NCBI RefSeq assembly: GCF_008831285.2
Contig: NC_045143.1
Location: forward strand, 4,163,503 to 4,227,502
DNA from: Nymphaea colorata
Taxonomy: Eukaryota > Streptophyta > Magnoliopsida > Nymphaeales > Nymphaeaceae
DNA length: 64,000 nucleotides
Direction: 5' to 3'
Shown: in pieces, positions 11,891 through 25,530 of the stretch
Position numbering within the stretch: position 1 is the first letter of the stretch
Layout: each line of letters begins with the position of its first letter
The notes under the pieces: model-generated
The model's database searches: none
What the model was told of the DNA's origin: nothing
The model's input: only the letters and a program-made list of their open reading frames with translations
Made by a program: the position numbers and the translations under genes

Positions 11891-14800
11891 TTATGATTGT
11901 GAAGTCTCAAGGCCCAGTGTTGCAATGATCCATTTGCAGACATCATCCATTTCTTCGGGGACTGTATAATGACCCAGCCTGCTTGCAAAACTCAGCCGTA
12001 TAAGTTTAAAACTCAAGGCATTTTATTGAAAATGTAATTATAGACGTACCCATTGTAAGATTTGAAAGTTAAGCTTCGGAATCCTGAAGATGTCAAAACC
12101 TCTGCTGATTTCTCTCCATGCTTGTAATGGACTACATCATCCCCTGAAACCAAAAGGGAAGACCTTTTGTGTAACTATAAGCAGTAAATACAGCTTAAGA
12201 TGTTCAAACTTGAAGCATACAACACAGAAGTACGCTGAGCTAGAACTAGAGATGGCAATTAAATAATGCCCTTTGTCTTCTTTCACCAATAAATATCTGG
12301 ATTTTAGATATCTGACAAGCTAATCATCCCCCAAATCAATTGATCAGCAGTATTTATCTTGACTTGGATTAATAAATTGACATGTAAAAATGCTCACACA
12401 TACAAGTAACGTCTGTGTATTATGCATACCACTAAATATGGGCCACAGGCAGCTCATAGGACTCTATGCCCTTGTAGATTTTCCATTTTATGCTAAACTA
12501 AACAGGATGACTTGTAGAAGTTCCCAAATCAGCTAGGAATAACAAAATGCTGGATAATTTTTGAGATCAATACACTGTTGGAGAAGCTTTTCAAACACTA
12601 AGTCAAATTATTAGCAGAAACTAGGCGCATAAAGAACTAAGTTAGTATGGAATGTATGTGGCAACTTTAAAATGGGTGGCAAAGATTTAGGAGGTTCATG
12701 CAGAAGAAAAGATTAGGTGCAGGGTCTCATTTACCATTTGTAATCTATAAAGCAACTTTATCATAATATAGATAGAAGAACTAATTATTCCTGATCATTG
12801 AACTGGAGAAACAAATCACCATTGTGAAGTTCTCACTTAGCAGACATATGAACGGAAGATATGGAAATAGCATGATTTTATATTTATTTTATACAAGGAG
12901 ATCAACATCAATGAAATGTAACATTGAGGGAAGAAGAGAGTCAGAAAGAAAGAGAAAAAGAGATCCATAATAATCGGCTCAGAAGGGGCATACAAGGTGA
13001 ATCACAAAAGACACCCAAATGAAAGGTTTAATAGAGATGGAAGAATTTTCTAGCCTGTATCTCTTTCAAGGTAATCTCTAACAAGTTGTTTCCAAGTGCG
13101 ATGCACATTACTTGTTACTTCAAATTTTTAAACTGATTCTCTAAGTGTGTCTTCTTGCAATTGATCCTATCACCTCGTCATGAATTATGATACCACCAAA
13201 TCTTCACACACTTCATTCCATCCTTCTCATGTTTGCTGCTTGGTTTCTATATCTTGGTCTACTGCATCTCACTACTCCTACACCGAACTATGCAATGACT
13301 CCGGGTTGTTAAGCACTGGTTCACCCCAGACACAGGTGTGCATGCAATGACAAGAAGAGTGTGGGGATAAATGCAACCATACAATGACAAAAAAAATTAG
13401 ATCCTCAAAGAATCACAAGTTTCTCACTTATATAACTCTCAGTAGGTTCTCAACATTTTTTTTGTTTATATCAACTAAATTGGATATCTTTATTACACAT
13501 TTGTCTATTCCATGGGGATATGATAAAATTCAGGAGATGCAATAATCTCTGTGACATAGTTGCACATTCTTCCTATAGAGATGGTCCTCCCATCAACTCA
13601 ACTAGTTCAACGACATAGAACTTTTGACTCTGGAAATCATATCAGCTTTCAACTCTAGCACAGAAAAACATACTTCTATTTATTGGTAACTATTTGCTAG
13701 CTTGGAGAGTTTGACCCTGACTCAGAATAAACCACTGCCATCTTGCCATATAGCCTTGCCTTTTTCCATTCCTAACAACCATCTACTACTTAATATAAGT
13801 AACTAACCAGGTTGAATTCATAAAAAAGTTACAACTGACCAGGAGCAACTGACCCCTTCTTTTGTTGTCAACTGTGTCTAGTGCTCTATGCTTCTTCATC
13901 AACTAATTTGACATTTAGAACTTGTTAACAATATTGAAAAACACAAACTGATAGTGCTTTAGATTGTCAGTGCACTAAAGAAAGCCAAGACTATCCTAGA
14001 GTATAGACAGAACAAACCATGCCACGAAGGGTGCAGAGCAGCAGAAGTCATTCAGTGGTGAACCTGCATTCCTCTCACCAATTTATACTTGCAGTTAATA
14101 ATCACACTGAAAAATGTGATGCATCGTTTAGAACTAGGAAGTTGCTCCAAGGAATCCCTACTTTCTTGTCAATTCCAAAAGTTTCATATATACAAATGTG
14201 GATTTACAGGTGATAGTTTCAGAAAGGAAATAAAACAAATAGTATTCAACAGCATTCAAGAATGAATATAGATCTGCTGGCAGATGCTATTCAAAACTCT
14301 ATGAGACACTAAAACAATACTAAGAGGTACATGTGGCAACAGCTCTAAGAGCCATTAATGCAGAAGTAATGCCAAGATCTAGAAGAGAACGAATGACAAA
14401 AGCTCCATCCATCAGGACAGGCAGGGCTGGTTTACAAACTTCACAGTGAAGGAGGACATGAGTTAGATACTAGGGCTGTGTATATTGGCATAATCTGCTA
14501 GGAGAATTGGCTGACTGCAAATGTTTAATATACTGCGCCTGCGCGCACAAGATAGAGAGTCTTCTAGCTTGATTGTTTGCAGCGTTGCAACATTTTTTAT
14601 GAGAGAACAAATACACAATCTAGTCATCCAAAATCTCACAAAGAACTTATTAACAGGATATGACACGATATAGTTGTCTTGTCGCTCAACAAATAAAGAA
14701 AATTCATTCTATATATCTTATCTTTTTATATCAACACAATCACACTTAACCTAAACTTCCTGATATCAAAGAGAAACTTCTTCATTTATCACATAGCAAG

Positions 14801-17381
14801 ACCAAAATAACATAAGGGCCCTGTGCTTTTTAAGACTCTCTTGGTCCTTGATTGTCCATGTATGCTTTTACTCTTCCATTTGACTATTGAAGCTTGAGGT
14901 TAAGGACATATTTATGACGCCCACAATTAGGATAAAAACAGAGGACTACAAGAGTGAAGAGATTGATGAGCCACAATTAATTTTATAACACAGGGCTTTT
15001 CTTTGAAGGCAAAAGGTCTGCTTTAGGCAAAACTTTTGCCAAAAAGAATTATGGATCTACTCTCCCTAAAACTTACAAGCATGGCAAAAGTTTTTGCTAT
15101 TGCAAAATTGTTAGCATAGTACTTGTCTTTGCCTTAAAAATTCTAAACTTTTAGTCACAAGAGTTCTGTATTAGGTAAAATTTTTGCACATATAAAACTT
15201 TTGCAGTCAGGCAAACAGTCCTTAAATGAAAAAAATAACAATAAATAAGTAAATAACAGTAGAAGCAGAAACATGTACCTTTTCCATGTAGGAGTAGAAG
15301 AGGTAAAGATGCTGCACGTCTTTTAGCCTCTTCTGACTCTCCAATTTTGTTGCCGAGGCTCCTGATGATAAACAACAATTGACATACTAAAAACGGCAGA
15401 GAAGAGAAAGATGTGCTTTAAAATTGATATTCACAAGACAAAAGTTGCTAATTACATAAAAGTGACAAGAAGAAGATATATACAACATAATTAAATGGGG
15501 AAACAAATTTTGTACAACTCAATGTTGTAAATAATAGTCTTGGAGCAGCATTGATTTTTTTCACAAATATGGCATATGGCTGATATGTGTTGTTGCATAT
15601 CAACCCATATCATTCTATTTCTCATTTTTTTTAATTTGAAAATTAATTTTAAAATAAAATTATCACAATTATAGAAACCTGTATTGGCTTTATATTGCAT
15701 TGGCCAACACAGTCCAAAAGCAAAGCACTTTTTACAACTTTGGTGTATCTGTTCTAGTAATCTCTTTATGTTGATGAAATTTTAGCTTTTTGGGCTTAGA
15801 AAAGGGACAGAGCAGGAGGAAAAAAATCACAGACCTTGCACATGGAAGCCAGCCACTTAGACCAACAGCAGCACTGATATTGACAGGGTAAGGATTTCCA
15901 TTTGCATATTTCCCATAAGCACAGCAAGTTGCAGAATATAAGGCAGTTGCAGCACCCATACTAAACCCTCCAACCCCAAGTTTGACTGGAAATTTTGAGA
16001 AGCAAATAAGAAATCAATATTAGATTTTAAAGCTATAATTTCTACTTTAGCAAAATAATGAGATGAGGTATTCGAAAAAGTATATCATGGATGCACTAAT
16101 GCCATACTAATTAAAAGAAGTAATTCACTGTCTGCAAGCAACTCATCTAAACATTCTACATCTGTGCGAAAAAGAAAGAACAGTTCCCCATTGGTAAACT
16201 ATGGAGCCCAAGGTTGCTTTCTTTCAAAAAAGCCTCAAATTCAGAAACATAAATAGAAACGAGAATAGAAGTATGATACAGTATGTAAAAGGAGCATACT
16301 GTCAGCAGGTTCAGTCGACAACAAGTTTGCAACATGTGCTGCTGAAGAATCCAACCCTTCTACATCAGCGGGACCTTCCTCCGAAAGATCTCCGACATCA
16401 AACCCTGTTAGTAATGAGTAGGTCAAAAAGTTGCACGCGTTTGTAGCTCAAGAATTACTAAAGTTGAAAATGGCAGAGAACTGCACATGATAATAGTAAA
16501 TATCTTATGGTGGGAACCTTACATGCAGTGCACGGAAATCCACCAAAGATGGCTACTGGCCTACTAGGCGCCGTGGGGCATATCCATTTGATCTTCAAAA
16601 ATTTAGGGTCACAAAAGATATTACGTCACTATTTACATCTTAAATCATGTCGGTGAACAATATACTAGCTAACATCGATATTCACATGTATACTTACATT
16701 AGGAAGAGGCAGCGCTTCCAAGAGCTGTGACCAACTGCAGAAAAAACGGACAGAGGGATTTTGTGATTCATACAAGAAAATAGAAGCATGAACAACGATA
16801 CACGTCTTTTGACATTGTCAGATAGATTTCCTCAACAGCACTAGGAAGTTTGGAGCTGTGGAAATAATCTTGTTAATTTGGTAATAATGAAAAAAAGCAA
16901 AATCTACAACATTAACAACGCTTCCACATTTTGAGAACAATGATGGGCTATAACCGCAGGCTTTCATTTTAAGAATTTTTTCCAACGTTTGGAGCCAATT
17001 TTGAAAATTTGATCTATACAAGTTCTTTACTACCAGATATTTTTTTTTTTTCTTGGAAAATTGAAAAACAATGCATGGTAGCCAAGAAGCTGAATGAAAG
17101 CAAAGTATGAAAACAAGAAGAAGATTAAGGGCTGCAAGGCATGCCTCAAGCCATTGTCGCCGAGGCCGTGAAGCCAGACAATGGTCGCCTGATGTTTGCC
17201 CTTTGGTCTAACGACATGAGTCCTTCCAAACTCAAACGCCCTTGCACCTCTGCTCCCTGCATCAAGTACCCAAACCCAAAATAAAAATCCCCACTACCAA
17301 CATTAGGTGAGCCAAAGGAATCATAAATTCAATAGATAGAACAGACGAGCTGAGCCAACCAGAACTGCTTCCGAAGCTCAT
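11891..17381 (-). CDS. Acyl-protein thioesterase (alpha/beta hydrolase, APT1/2-like)
   Basis: Coding exons in transcript order: 17381-17360, 17256-17145, 16734-16698, 16592-16523, 16404-16300, 15985-15835, 15361-15279, 12143-12050 and 11978-11891. They give 253 residues, close to plant homologues such as Arabidopsis At5g20060. The family removes palmitoyl or other acyl groups from cytosolic proteins. Seen: FEFGRTHVVRPKGKHQATIVWLHGLGDNG, ICPTAPSRPV, GGFPCTAWFDVG, the nucleophile elbow GFSMG (Ser124), GDDVV with the probable catalytic Asp195, and LGHYTVPEEM with His228, so the Ser-Asp-His triad is intact. There is no signal peptide. The 37-nt exon 3 is a near-microexon. The intron before it starts with GC (TTGAG|GCATGC, 17144), needed to keep the frame. 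A 3.1-kb intron (12144-15278) separates the Asp and GKG-coding exons. The upstream region to about 18.04 kb is probably 5' UTR. Confidence 0.95.
12144..15278 (-). other. Long seventh intron of the thioesterase gene
   Basis: This 3135-bp intron has proper GT and AG ends on the minus strand and phase-compatible flanking exons. I see no second gene inside it. It is AT-rich with no long open frame resembling a known family, and no terminal repeats that I could pair by eye. Confidence 0.7.
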
Positions 17382-20300
17382 CTTAAAGCAGTGGAGAACT
17401 CGCTGTCGCGGCCTATGCTGCTTCTGCAGTCTACAGAAAGCACCTACTGCAATGAAAAGAACAGAGTTGACATTCTTATATATACCCACTAGAAGAAATG
17501 AACTAAAATCATTGAACAGAAACTGAAATTTCCACCAACTCAAAAGCCAAATGCGCAACAATATCTCAAACGCATCCATGCAAAGAAAGAAACCAATAAG
17601 CAAGAAAGGAAAAACTAAGGAATATTGAACAAAATCGGCGGCACCTACACTCTCTACCAAGGAGAATAATCCTTCTTTAGAATCGACTCTATCGCTGGTG
17701 TTCCCGCTTTTGACAAGATGGAAGAGTTGAAAAGCAGAAAAGAAAGAAATTTGGGACTTTTGTATTGATTACTGATGGTGCAGAACCGACCAAGAACGGA
17801 AAATGTAAAAGTGGGAGAAGGAATCCGACAGAGGGAGTGGAATTTTAAGCTTTTAAGTGAAACACGATAGCTTGCTATTATTGTAAAAAGGATGCAAAGA
17901 GACCAACAAAACCTGGTGGATTCTCGTCGAGCCCCCAAAAGCATTCGACCTTTTCTCTCTCCCTCTCTCTCCTTGGGTTGTTTCTTAGTACTGCCGTGCC
18001 TGGGGAAATGCTTTCTGTGAAAAGTCTGCTCCCTTTCCAAAGACCCCCATCAAATTACTTATCACCACCTCCTTTTTGAGTGAGTTGGCCTACCCTCACC
18101 CAGGGCACAAACTTCGTGACCTTTGATAACACGTTAATTGTAATAACAATATCAACCTGTAATCCCAACTCCCTCATTTTGTTTGAGCTGTTCAATGGTG
18201 CTGGTTTTGGAAGGCTTGATTGATGGTCGATAATGAAAATATAATATCCGTAACAATTATACCTTTATTAGAGTTTAAAAAGAAAAAAACATTAGAAGGT
18301 CATTTTCAACTGCCTCGTAGAAATCATAAGAAGTTTGTATCTGAACCTAATCAGACACTCCACTTAACTCACCAACGTCGCTGTAGAAGTCCATTATTTT
18401 CTGGTGGTGTGGGGGATGACTGACCATACCATTCCGTTCCTCCATTATTGGACCTCGATCATAAGTGGAAGATGACATCTGCAGATCATGCTAGGCGGAT
18501 CAAAAGGTGGATTTGAGAATGTCAACTCTTTCTTCCAAGTGCTTCACCTTATATTCATTTTATATATTTCTTTAATGATTGTGCTCTTGCCATAAGCAAA
18601 TGAAAACTTTTGGAGAACACTAGTTAAGAGAAGTGAATACAGAACAGCCAGATCGTTTCCAGTCTAACTCCAGGGTGAACATTGTTTATACTGAAGTTGA
18701 AAAGGGAATGTGGATTGGAAATAGTTTGAATAGTTTGTCTTCTGTTATTATGATAAACCTTATTTTGATTCGGTCTCTTATATGTTTTCCTGATCTGGGT
18801 CCGATCTGTTTGAAGCCCTACTGCCTACTTTATTTATTTGTAGACTCGAATCTTCTACTGAAACGGGCTCATGTTAAGGTGGACATGTGTCTACCCTAGC
18901 TCCTACGTGGCTCCACGACTGAATCTGCCATTTTTTCCCCTCCAAACTTAAACTATTAGAAGTTGATAAAGTATTCGGTCTTGTTTTATATTGATAAAAT
19001 ATGGGCATTGAAGAATCAGTTCAGACTTAGGTTCAGTATAATAAGCCCAAAAAGGCACAATAGATCTAAACCTGGACCTAGTGAAGCCTGACCATAACTG
19101 GATCTTAGTCTGCTTCACTTGGGCTTCAATGCAATCCAATCCTGTGAAAGTTAAAGCATCAGTTATCTTCTCCCCAGCTGCTTGAATTCACATGCTCTGG
19201 ATCTTGGATCCAATCAAGTCGCCGACTAACGTTGGTAGCCTTCAAATTCATCTTTAGGTGTCAAAAGATTCGAAACTTAAACCTCCTTCATCAAATCAAT
19301 ACGATTCTTGCCACTTGCTTTTCTTTCACAACATTAGCCACCTTATTGAGTCAAATAGTTGACAAAAATCCAGATCCAAACTAGCCTGCCAAGCATGAGA
19401 TGAAGGCGCTTTCCATGTCATGTTGCTAACATGATATCACATATTTTTCACTTTTACTAAAGGGACACTTTGGTAATTTTCCATGTGCTTTTTTTTTTTA
19501 GTATTCTATTTAACCAATAAGGCCATTTTTCGTCATTTTCAACTCATAACACAGTTTGTTGTTAGGGTTCGTAACATATATTCCATGACATAATATAACC
19601 TCCGCATTCTGACAATATTCTGCTCATACCTAGGGATGTAAATGATTTGGATTTAAATAATGAATGTGGGATGTGCTTCAATTCAGTACAACAATAAAAA
19701 CTAAATGCCAAATTCATGTATATCCTAAAGATTTACATTCTTATTCATACAAATTCCTACTTACCTTGTGTACAAGATGCGAATGGTCGGGTCTCGTTCT
19801 TAGCAAAATGACGGTGGGCAGTACACTGATTCTCTGGAACATTATTGGAGAACTTTCGATTAAAAAATGCCAGTGGACCAGGCGCAGATGTATGTGCACT
19901 ATATGTCCCTAGGGCAGCTAGGGTTCCAAGCGGGGCTGGGCATAGTACAGCAATTTATGAATTTATGAGAAACTATTTAACATTTCAAATAGTATAAATA
20001 ACTGCTCAGAGTTATAAAATAGTTAACACATACATGCTTCAAAATTCAAATGTAATGAAGAATTAAGACAACCATTTCTCTTTCAATGAGAAGAAATCCA
20101 TTTAGACAAAAAAAAAAAGTTTTTCTCGGTTCACATTTTTGGTCTGGGATTTTTTTTTTTTTTCAATCTCAAAGACAAAAAGGCCAAGAGAGAGTTGTTG
20201 AGAGATCAGCTTAGAAAAAAATAAAATAAGAGTAAAAATACTTTGTTCGGCATATCTTAACATTTTTCATTTAACAAGCATGTGCTGGTAAACAATGTTA

Positions 20301-23249
20301 GCAGTGTAAATTATTTATTATTATTTATTATGACATTTCACATGCAACAGTAGAATGTCATAATCAACTAACAATATGCAGCACTAATTTACCACATGTA
20401 TGTCGGTTAATTATGACATTCCACCATAAAGGGTGAATGTTGATAAAATACCTAAGTAAACCTTTAAAAATGAGGCTATCATTTGAATTTCACAAACATC
20501 AAGCAGTTATTTGCAAATACATCACAAGTTAAATCTCTTACATTTTCTAATGTGCAATATGCTAATTGGTGCACCCTTCTAATGGATTTGGTATGAGATC
20601 CATTTGCATCCTTTCTCATGGATGTGAGCAACATCATATCTTGTACGTTTATAGTTTCCCTATCAATGGTAGCGTCGTTTTAGTATATATATATAACTTA
20701 GAATTCAAAACCTTCTTTGAGGAATACGATTTGATCAGTCAATTTGTGTCAAAGGCAATTTAAGTTATAACCAAGTCTAATGCAATAAAAGCTTAATCCA
20801 ACCGCCTAAAAGCACTACAACGTATTTGGTTGAGTAACCGCCTAAAAGCACTACAACGTATTTGGTTGAGCAATGAGCCTGTATAAAGGAAGGTATTTAG
20901 TTCGATTTTTGTGAGGGATATGTTCATGTGTCTTAAAATAATAAAGCGCACATTTAAATTAAATGGTATACCGTTGCTATCATCGAATACAACTTAGGAC
21001 CCTAAAGACATGAAAATGCGGGGCTTAATGCGGGGCTTTCTAGCCAGCCTCCCTTTCAGTGGTGGGATGAACATCTCGACTCACCCGAAAAAAGTGAATC
21101 CAATGAAAGTCTAAACCGTTTAAGGTCCTCATAAATCATTTGAAGCACCACCAAAATGGCAAAAAAAGAAGACTGAGTGAACATGAGAACTTGAATTCGA
21201 TGGCAATAATTGACAGCTCCCATCGTTTCAGCAGTCAAGGTTGGGTGCCCGAATTGTTCAACGTTTTGTCTAGCTAGCTGCCCAAACAAACACGTCCATA
21301 TCAATCAATCTTTCGACGACCAACGCGCTCCTCATGGCCTAGAGAAGTTCCCAACTCTTCCAACTGGATTAAGTGAAACCAGGAACTGGTGGGATTAAAC
21401 AAAAGTTTAAAATGAAATGGATCAGGAAGGCCTGGTTGCTTCTTTTCTTTCTTTGGCCATTTGGGATTTTGGAGCTCAAGGCATAACAGGAATGTGTTGC
21501 TTCATGAAAATGATCACCTCACCATGAGATGTGAGCTTCATTATGGTCTGTGAGATGAACGTTCAAAACATCTTTTATAGTGCAGTTCCCACGGTGCAAA
21601 TGGATGAACACATCTATAAGGCCAGGGCCTTCAATTGATGATGAAGGGTGGTGGATATCTATGGCCTGTATGCTAAGAAAAAGGTAGACAGAAAAGCTAG
21701 CAGAAGAGTTGAACTGTTGCATTGTTGCAGGCGTCTATTATGAGTAGCAAGAATCTGGAAAGTAGGGGAAGTGCTCGACGCAATGTTGGTGAGAGTCCTT
21801 GACATCAAAGGTGTTGTGAAGATGTCCTGGAGATCTTCCCTAAGACTTTCAATTCAGTGGGATTCCTGTTTTCTGAAATTTACTGGTGCAAACTGCAGTT
21901 CAAGTTTAGTTTGCTTGATGTTAGTCCTTGTCACAGACGACTTTGCAGCAGCGGCACCACTGGGTACTTCCGTTTGGAAGAGCTAAGAGATCTTACTGTT
22001 GGAAAATTCGATTATGCAACCAAGTTCGTTTTGCCACTAGAGTTGCTAGTAAGCAATGAATGCAAATAAGAACTTACAGGAGAGCTATCCAAGAATTTAT
22101 TGGAAGTTAATCTTTCTCTGTTTTCTAGTGGAAATATGGCCATTTCCCTTCCATTGAATCAGAGACGTGATTATCCTACTACTTTCAAACAAATACGTCT
22201 CTTTCTCACACTCTGGCTATGGAAAGTTAAGTTTGAGCCCATATATAATGGTGGAGCCACGCTAATATAATGTATTTTGCAGAAGGAAAAGGAAGGCAGT
22301 GCAGTTGAAAGCAGTTCTCTTGATACGCTGCCCTCTCGGCTGTGTTTCACAACTGAAAAACTGGGTTTACTTTATACTGTGCACAATGCAACGGTATCAA
22401 GTGTGTGGCAACCGTCCAACATAAAGAACCAACGGTGGAGATCCAATAACTCTCTTAAGATGTAATTATCTTTTTTTTTGGTGTTTTATCCTCGTCGTCG
22501 ACGGGGTCCAGCCACGGTATGGACAGAACCTTTAGTTGACGTTCTACACGGCGATTCTACGTAACCCTAAGACTTGACATGAACGACACGTTTACCTTCA
22601 CCTTTAGGCCACGATAAAATGTATAACAAAGCGTGCAACTTTGGAAGTTTGCTTTACTCTTCTAACACTTCTTCATTTGCATACTTTCGAAATTCAAGTT
22701 CCGATTATAACGCCTTTAAATTACTTGGTCATGGAAAAACTAAAGGCACGTTTCCGGAATAAAGGATATTCCGGGATATTTAGGAAGCGTCGCTCCCCGA
22801 GCCCCACCAGGTAGGCAGCCAGTCAATGGCAGCTAGCGATACGTTCCAGACCCCACGACGATGTGTCCACTCGACCAAACCCCGAAGGAGGAGGAGCGGA
22901 GTGCTCGGGCTCACGTCGTCCGCTCGAATATCCGGGACAAACCGGGATATTGCAAACCGCGGCGGCGTTTGGGGGTCCGCACGCGGTTTAGGACCACGAC
23001 TCTTCCCGGCGAAGCGAGGGCAGTATGGTCATTCGAAGTTGAAAATATCGCCAAGAAACAAAAATAAAATGTGTGGGTCCGAAAGAAGCTGGGAAAAAGT
23101 GTAAAGGCCTTCTTGTGGGGCCCATTCACAAGCTTCCACGTGCCCGCTGAGACCCCTCCCCCTCCGGCCTTCTTATCCATCTCCCCATCCCCCACTCTTC
23201 TGCAACTGCCTGCCTCCTCCCCATCCCATCCCTCTCCTTCTCTCCGATA
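17382..23249. other. Spacer and 5' region between divergent genes
   Basis: The left end (to about 18.04 kb) should hold the thioesterase 5' UTR and promoter. The right end is GC-rich (22.75-23.25 kb) and is the promoter region of the gene at 23250. Between them I see AT-rich DNA, poly(A)/poly(T) runs near 20.11-20.16 kb, a 36-bp tandem duplication at 20800-20871, and no convincing gene. Confidence 0.55.
20800..20871. repeat. 36-bp tandem duplication
   Basis: Two adjacent 36-bp units, each starting AACCGCCTAAAAGCACTACA and ending TTTGGTTGAG plus one base, are identical except for the last base. This indicates a recent local duplication. Confidence 0.9.
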
Positions 23250-23744
23250 ATGGCGTCGTCTACCTCATCCCTCATCCTTCACACCTCCAGCACCCCTTCA
23301 ATCTTCCTCCCAAGATGCCCCCCCACCGTGAAGCGGAGATCCGTCGGTGGAGCTCGCGCCACTGCCTCCGGCTCGGCCGGCAATGCCAGGCCGTCGTCGT
23401 CCTCTTCGTCCACCTCCAATTGGTTGAGCACGATCTTCGGCTGGCCGTCGGAGCCTGACTACATCGACGGCGGCGATCCGAAATCCGAAGAGAATCAGCC
23501 GCCACCTCGTTCTGCAGGCGGAGGAGAAGAGAACGAGCTCGCTAGCCGGAGGAGCGGATCGTCGCGGTTCACGCCGGGTTGCTTCACGGAGGAGAAGGCG
23601 AAGCAGCTGCGGATGAAGACGATGGAGACGTCCGCATTCCACGACGTCATGTACCACTCCGCGATCGCCGCCCGCCTAGCTTCCAGCTTCCCGGATCCCC
23701 CCCGCGGCAAGGGTTCCCGCCGATCGCCGCCGCTGGACCCGTAG
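23250..23744 (+). CDS. Conserved plant protein of unknown function, probable plastid transit peptide
   Basis: This intronless frame of 164 codons begins at ATGGCGTCG, in good plant initiation context, after a C-rich leader. Residues 1-60 are rich in Ser, Thr, Ala and Arg with almost no acidic residues (MASSTSSLILHTSS start), typical of a chloroplast transit peptide. The middle is Ser-rich, with a WLSTIFGWP segment near residue 60. The C-terminal part, FTPGCFTEEKAKQLRMKTME followed by a segment containing HDVMYHSAIAARLAS, is dense in non-repetitive, protein-like sequence and looks conserved. I do not recognise a named family, and the function is unknown. The GC-rich open frames on the opposite strand are shadows. 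Confidence 0.75.
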   Translation: MASSTSSLILHTSSTPSIFLPRCPPTVKRRSVGGARATASGSAGNARPSSSSSSTSNWLSTIFGWPSEPDYIDGGDPKSEENQPPPRSAGGGEENELASRRSGSSRFTPGCFTEEKAKQLRMKTMETSAFHDVMYHSAIAARLASSFPDPPRGKGSRRSPPLDP

Positions 23745-25530
23745 GCCTATTTCCTGCAGCCTCTACGGTGGCGATACCTCCCCCACCTCCAATTTGCCGA
23801 CATAACCGAGATGTTCCTCCTTTCTTTTTCCAATTTCCCTTCTGTATTATTTTAATATACCCGAGTGTTTTGGACCTCTGATCTTCATGATGCACGGCCC
23901 AGATTTGTTCTGGTTCATTGAGGCTCTCCTGTTACCGACGACACTACAAATTTTGTATATAATCTTTAAGTTTAGTTTGGGGGATCTTCGTTCTGCCAAT
24001 AGAATATGCTTCTTGATTTCTCAAGACTGATCGGATCTGGCCGACTCTGATTGCTAATCTTTTGTCTGATTATCCGGGGAACCCTTGCACAATTTTCCAC
24101 GTCTAAATCGTTGGATCGGTGGAATGATTCTGGAATCTGGACAGAGCAGTGCAGGTCGAAATCACTCGACCACTCCATCCCATGCCCGCAGATGCCGGAT
24201 CCGCTGAATTGGCGTGTCTGGTCCTTAAACGACGTTCACAGAGACTTTTGATCTTCGATTTTTTTTTTCCAAAGAATTTTTGTTCCACCGTTCTTTCTTT
24301 ATCGCACAGTTTAGGCGTGGACTAATTCTGGGTAACTCGGTGGCGACCTGCCCAAAACACTTTTTGGGAAAACAAAATGAACTCCCAAATTACAAGTCCA
24401 ATCCCCGGCTCTTTTCTTCTCTTCTCGAGAATCTGTATATACCTTTCATACGACTTTCTTGATCTTCCCTTCTCAAAATGAAATGAAGAATCTGAAACAC
24501 TTTTCCCTTTTCGTGTGCCAAAAAGTTGGCTTAGACATAGGAATAACACTTCGTATTCGTTAAATTTCTTCTTACTCTCCAACCCTCATACACTACGAGC
24601 GCCTCCCAATAATGCAACACAGTAAAGATCATAATAGAAAAAACTAACAATCAATAATTGCAAAACAAAAATTCTTCAAATATTTTAAAAAATAGTTAGA
24701 AAGTGGACGCATATCACTATTGAATTCGCTATCGATTGCCAATTATTCGATTTTAAGTAGTCAATTTTGATAAAGCCAAGTAAGATTATGTACAGGCACT
24801 CCTAAATTCCAATAGTTGCATAATGTTTTGACAAAATTTGACCGAGCGGATGTGATGCACAGAGTTGACATAATAAGAATATATCCCTTAATAACGACAA
24901 ATTTGACATGTGTATGATTTTATAGTGGTTTAACAATCAATTTATGAAGAAGCTGAAGCTTTACAACTCAGAAGAGCTAGTTTGCTTCAACAAATTACAA
25001 TTCCATCACCAGCTACAATTAAACTACGTAACGGAGATACCATGGCCAAATTTGCACTTATATTAGCATCATTTAGTAGATCCTGACTTGTCCAACCACC
25101 GACAACATGATATCAATTACCGAGCACACTGATTTTGTGCCAAGCTCCAATGCAACAGTAACAGAACACTTGACCCCACACAAAAAAAAAAATACTGATA
25201 AAACACCCAGGAAGATTGTGAATGAAAATTTTGGGGCAGATTGTCTCCAGTGAGCACATCGTAGTGGCCGGATCATTCTTAAAGACTCCATCCTTTCTGG
25301 TTACCTGGATTCTCTGGTTAACCAGTACATTATGGATTTTCTTTGACAGCCAAGACATGGAGCTACTTTTCCTGTGTTTGAGCAGCATCCAAACAATCTA
25401 AATGGAAAAAGCAACCAAGCAAGCTACAGTAACCTGAAAATGTCCATTAGGATGGTGGAAAAGAAAAACATCGACGTACATGAAAGCATAAAAACCATTC
25501 CACTTCATCAACCCATAGCACATCAACTAG
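23745..25530. other. Spacer with 3' UTRs
   Basis: The left part holds the 3' end of the intronless gene; an AT-rich run lies at 23840-23960. The right part probably holds the 3' UTR of the minus-strand small gene. No coding region is recognised. Confidence 0.5.

Noticed and set aside
17262-18040. Minus-strand open frames upstream of the thioesterase start
   Set aside because: The downstream one reads through the first intron past MSFGSSSG. The conserved protein needs splicing at 17360, and the upstream one is probably 5' UTR.
21810-22069. Open stretch with protein-like composition (ending FDYATKFVLPLELLVSNECK)
   Set aside because: No ATG start, no recognised motif, no convincing splice partners. 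A chance frame or unrecognisable relic cannot be told apart.
25113-25388. Minus-strand frame containing MSWLSKKIHNVLVNQR
   Set aside because: No conserved family is apparent, there is no compatible upstream exon, and it lies downstream of the likely stop of the small gene, so it is probably 3' UTR.
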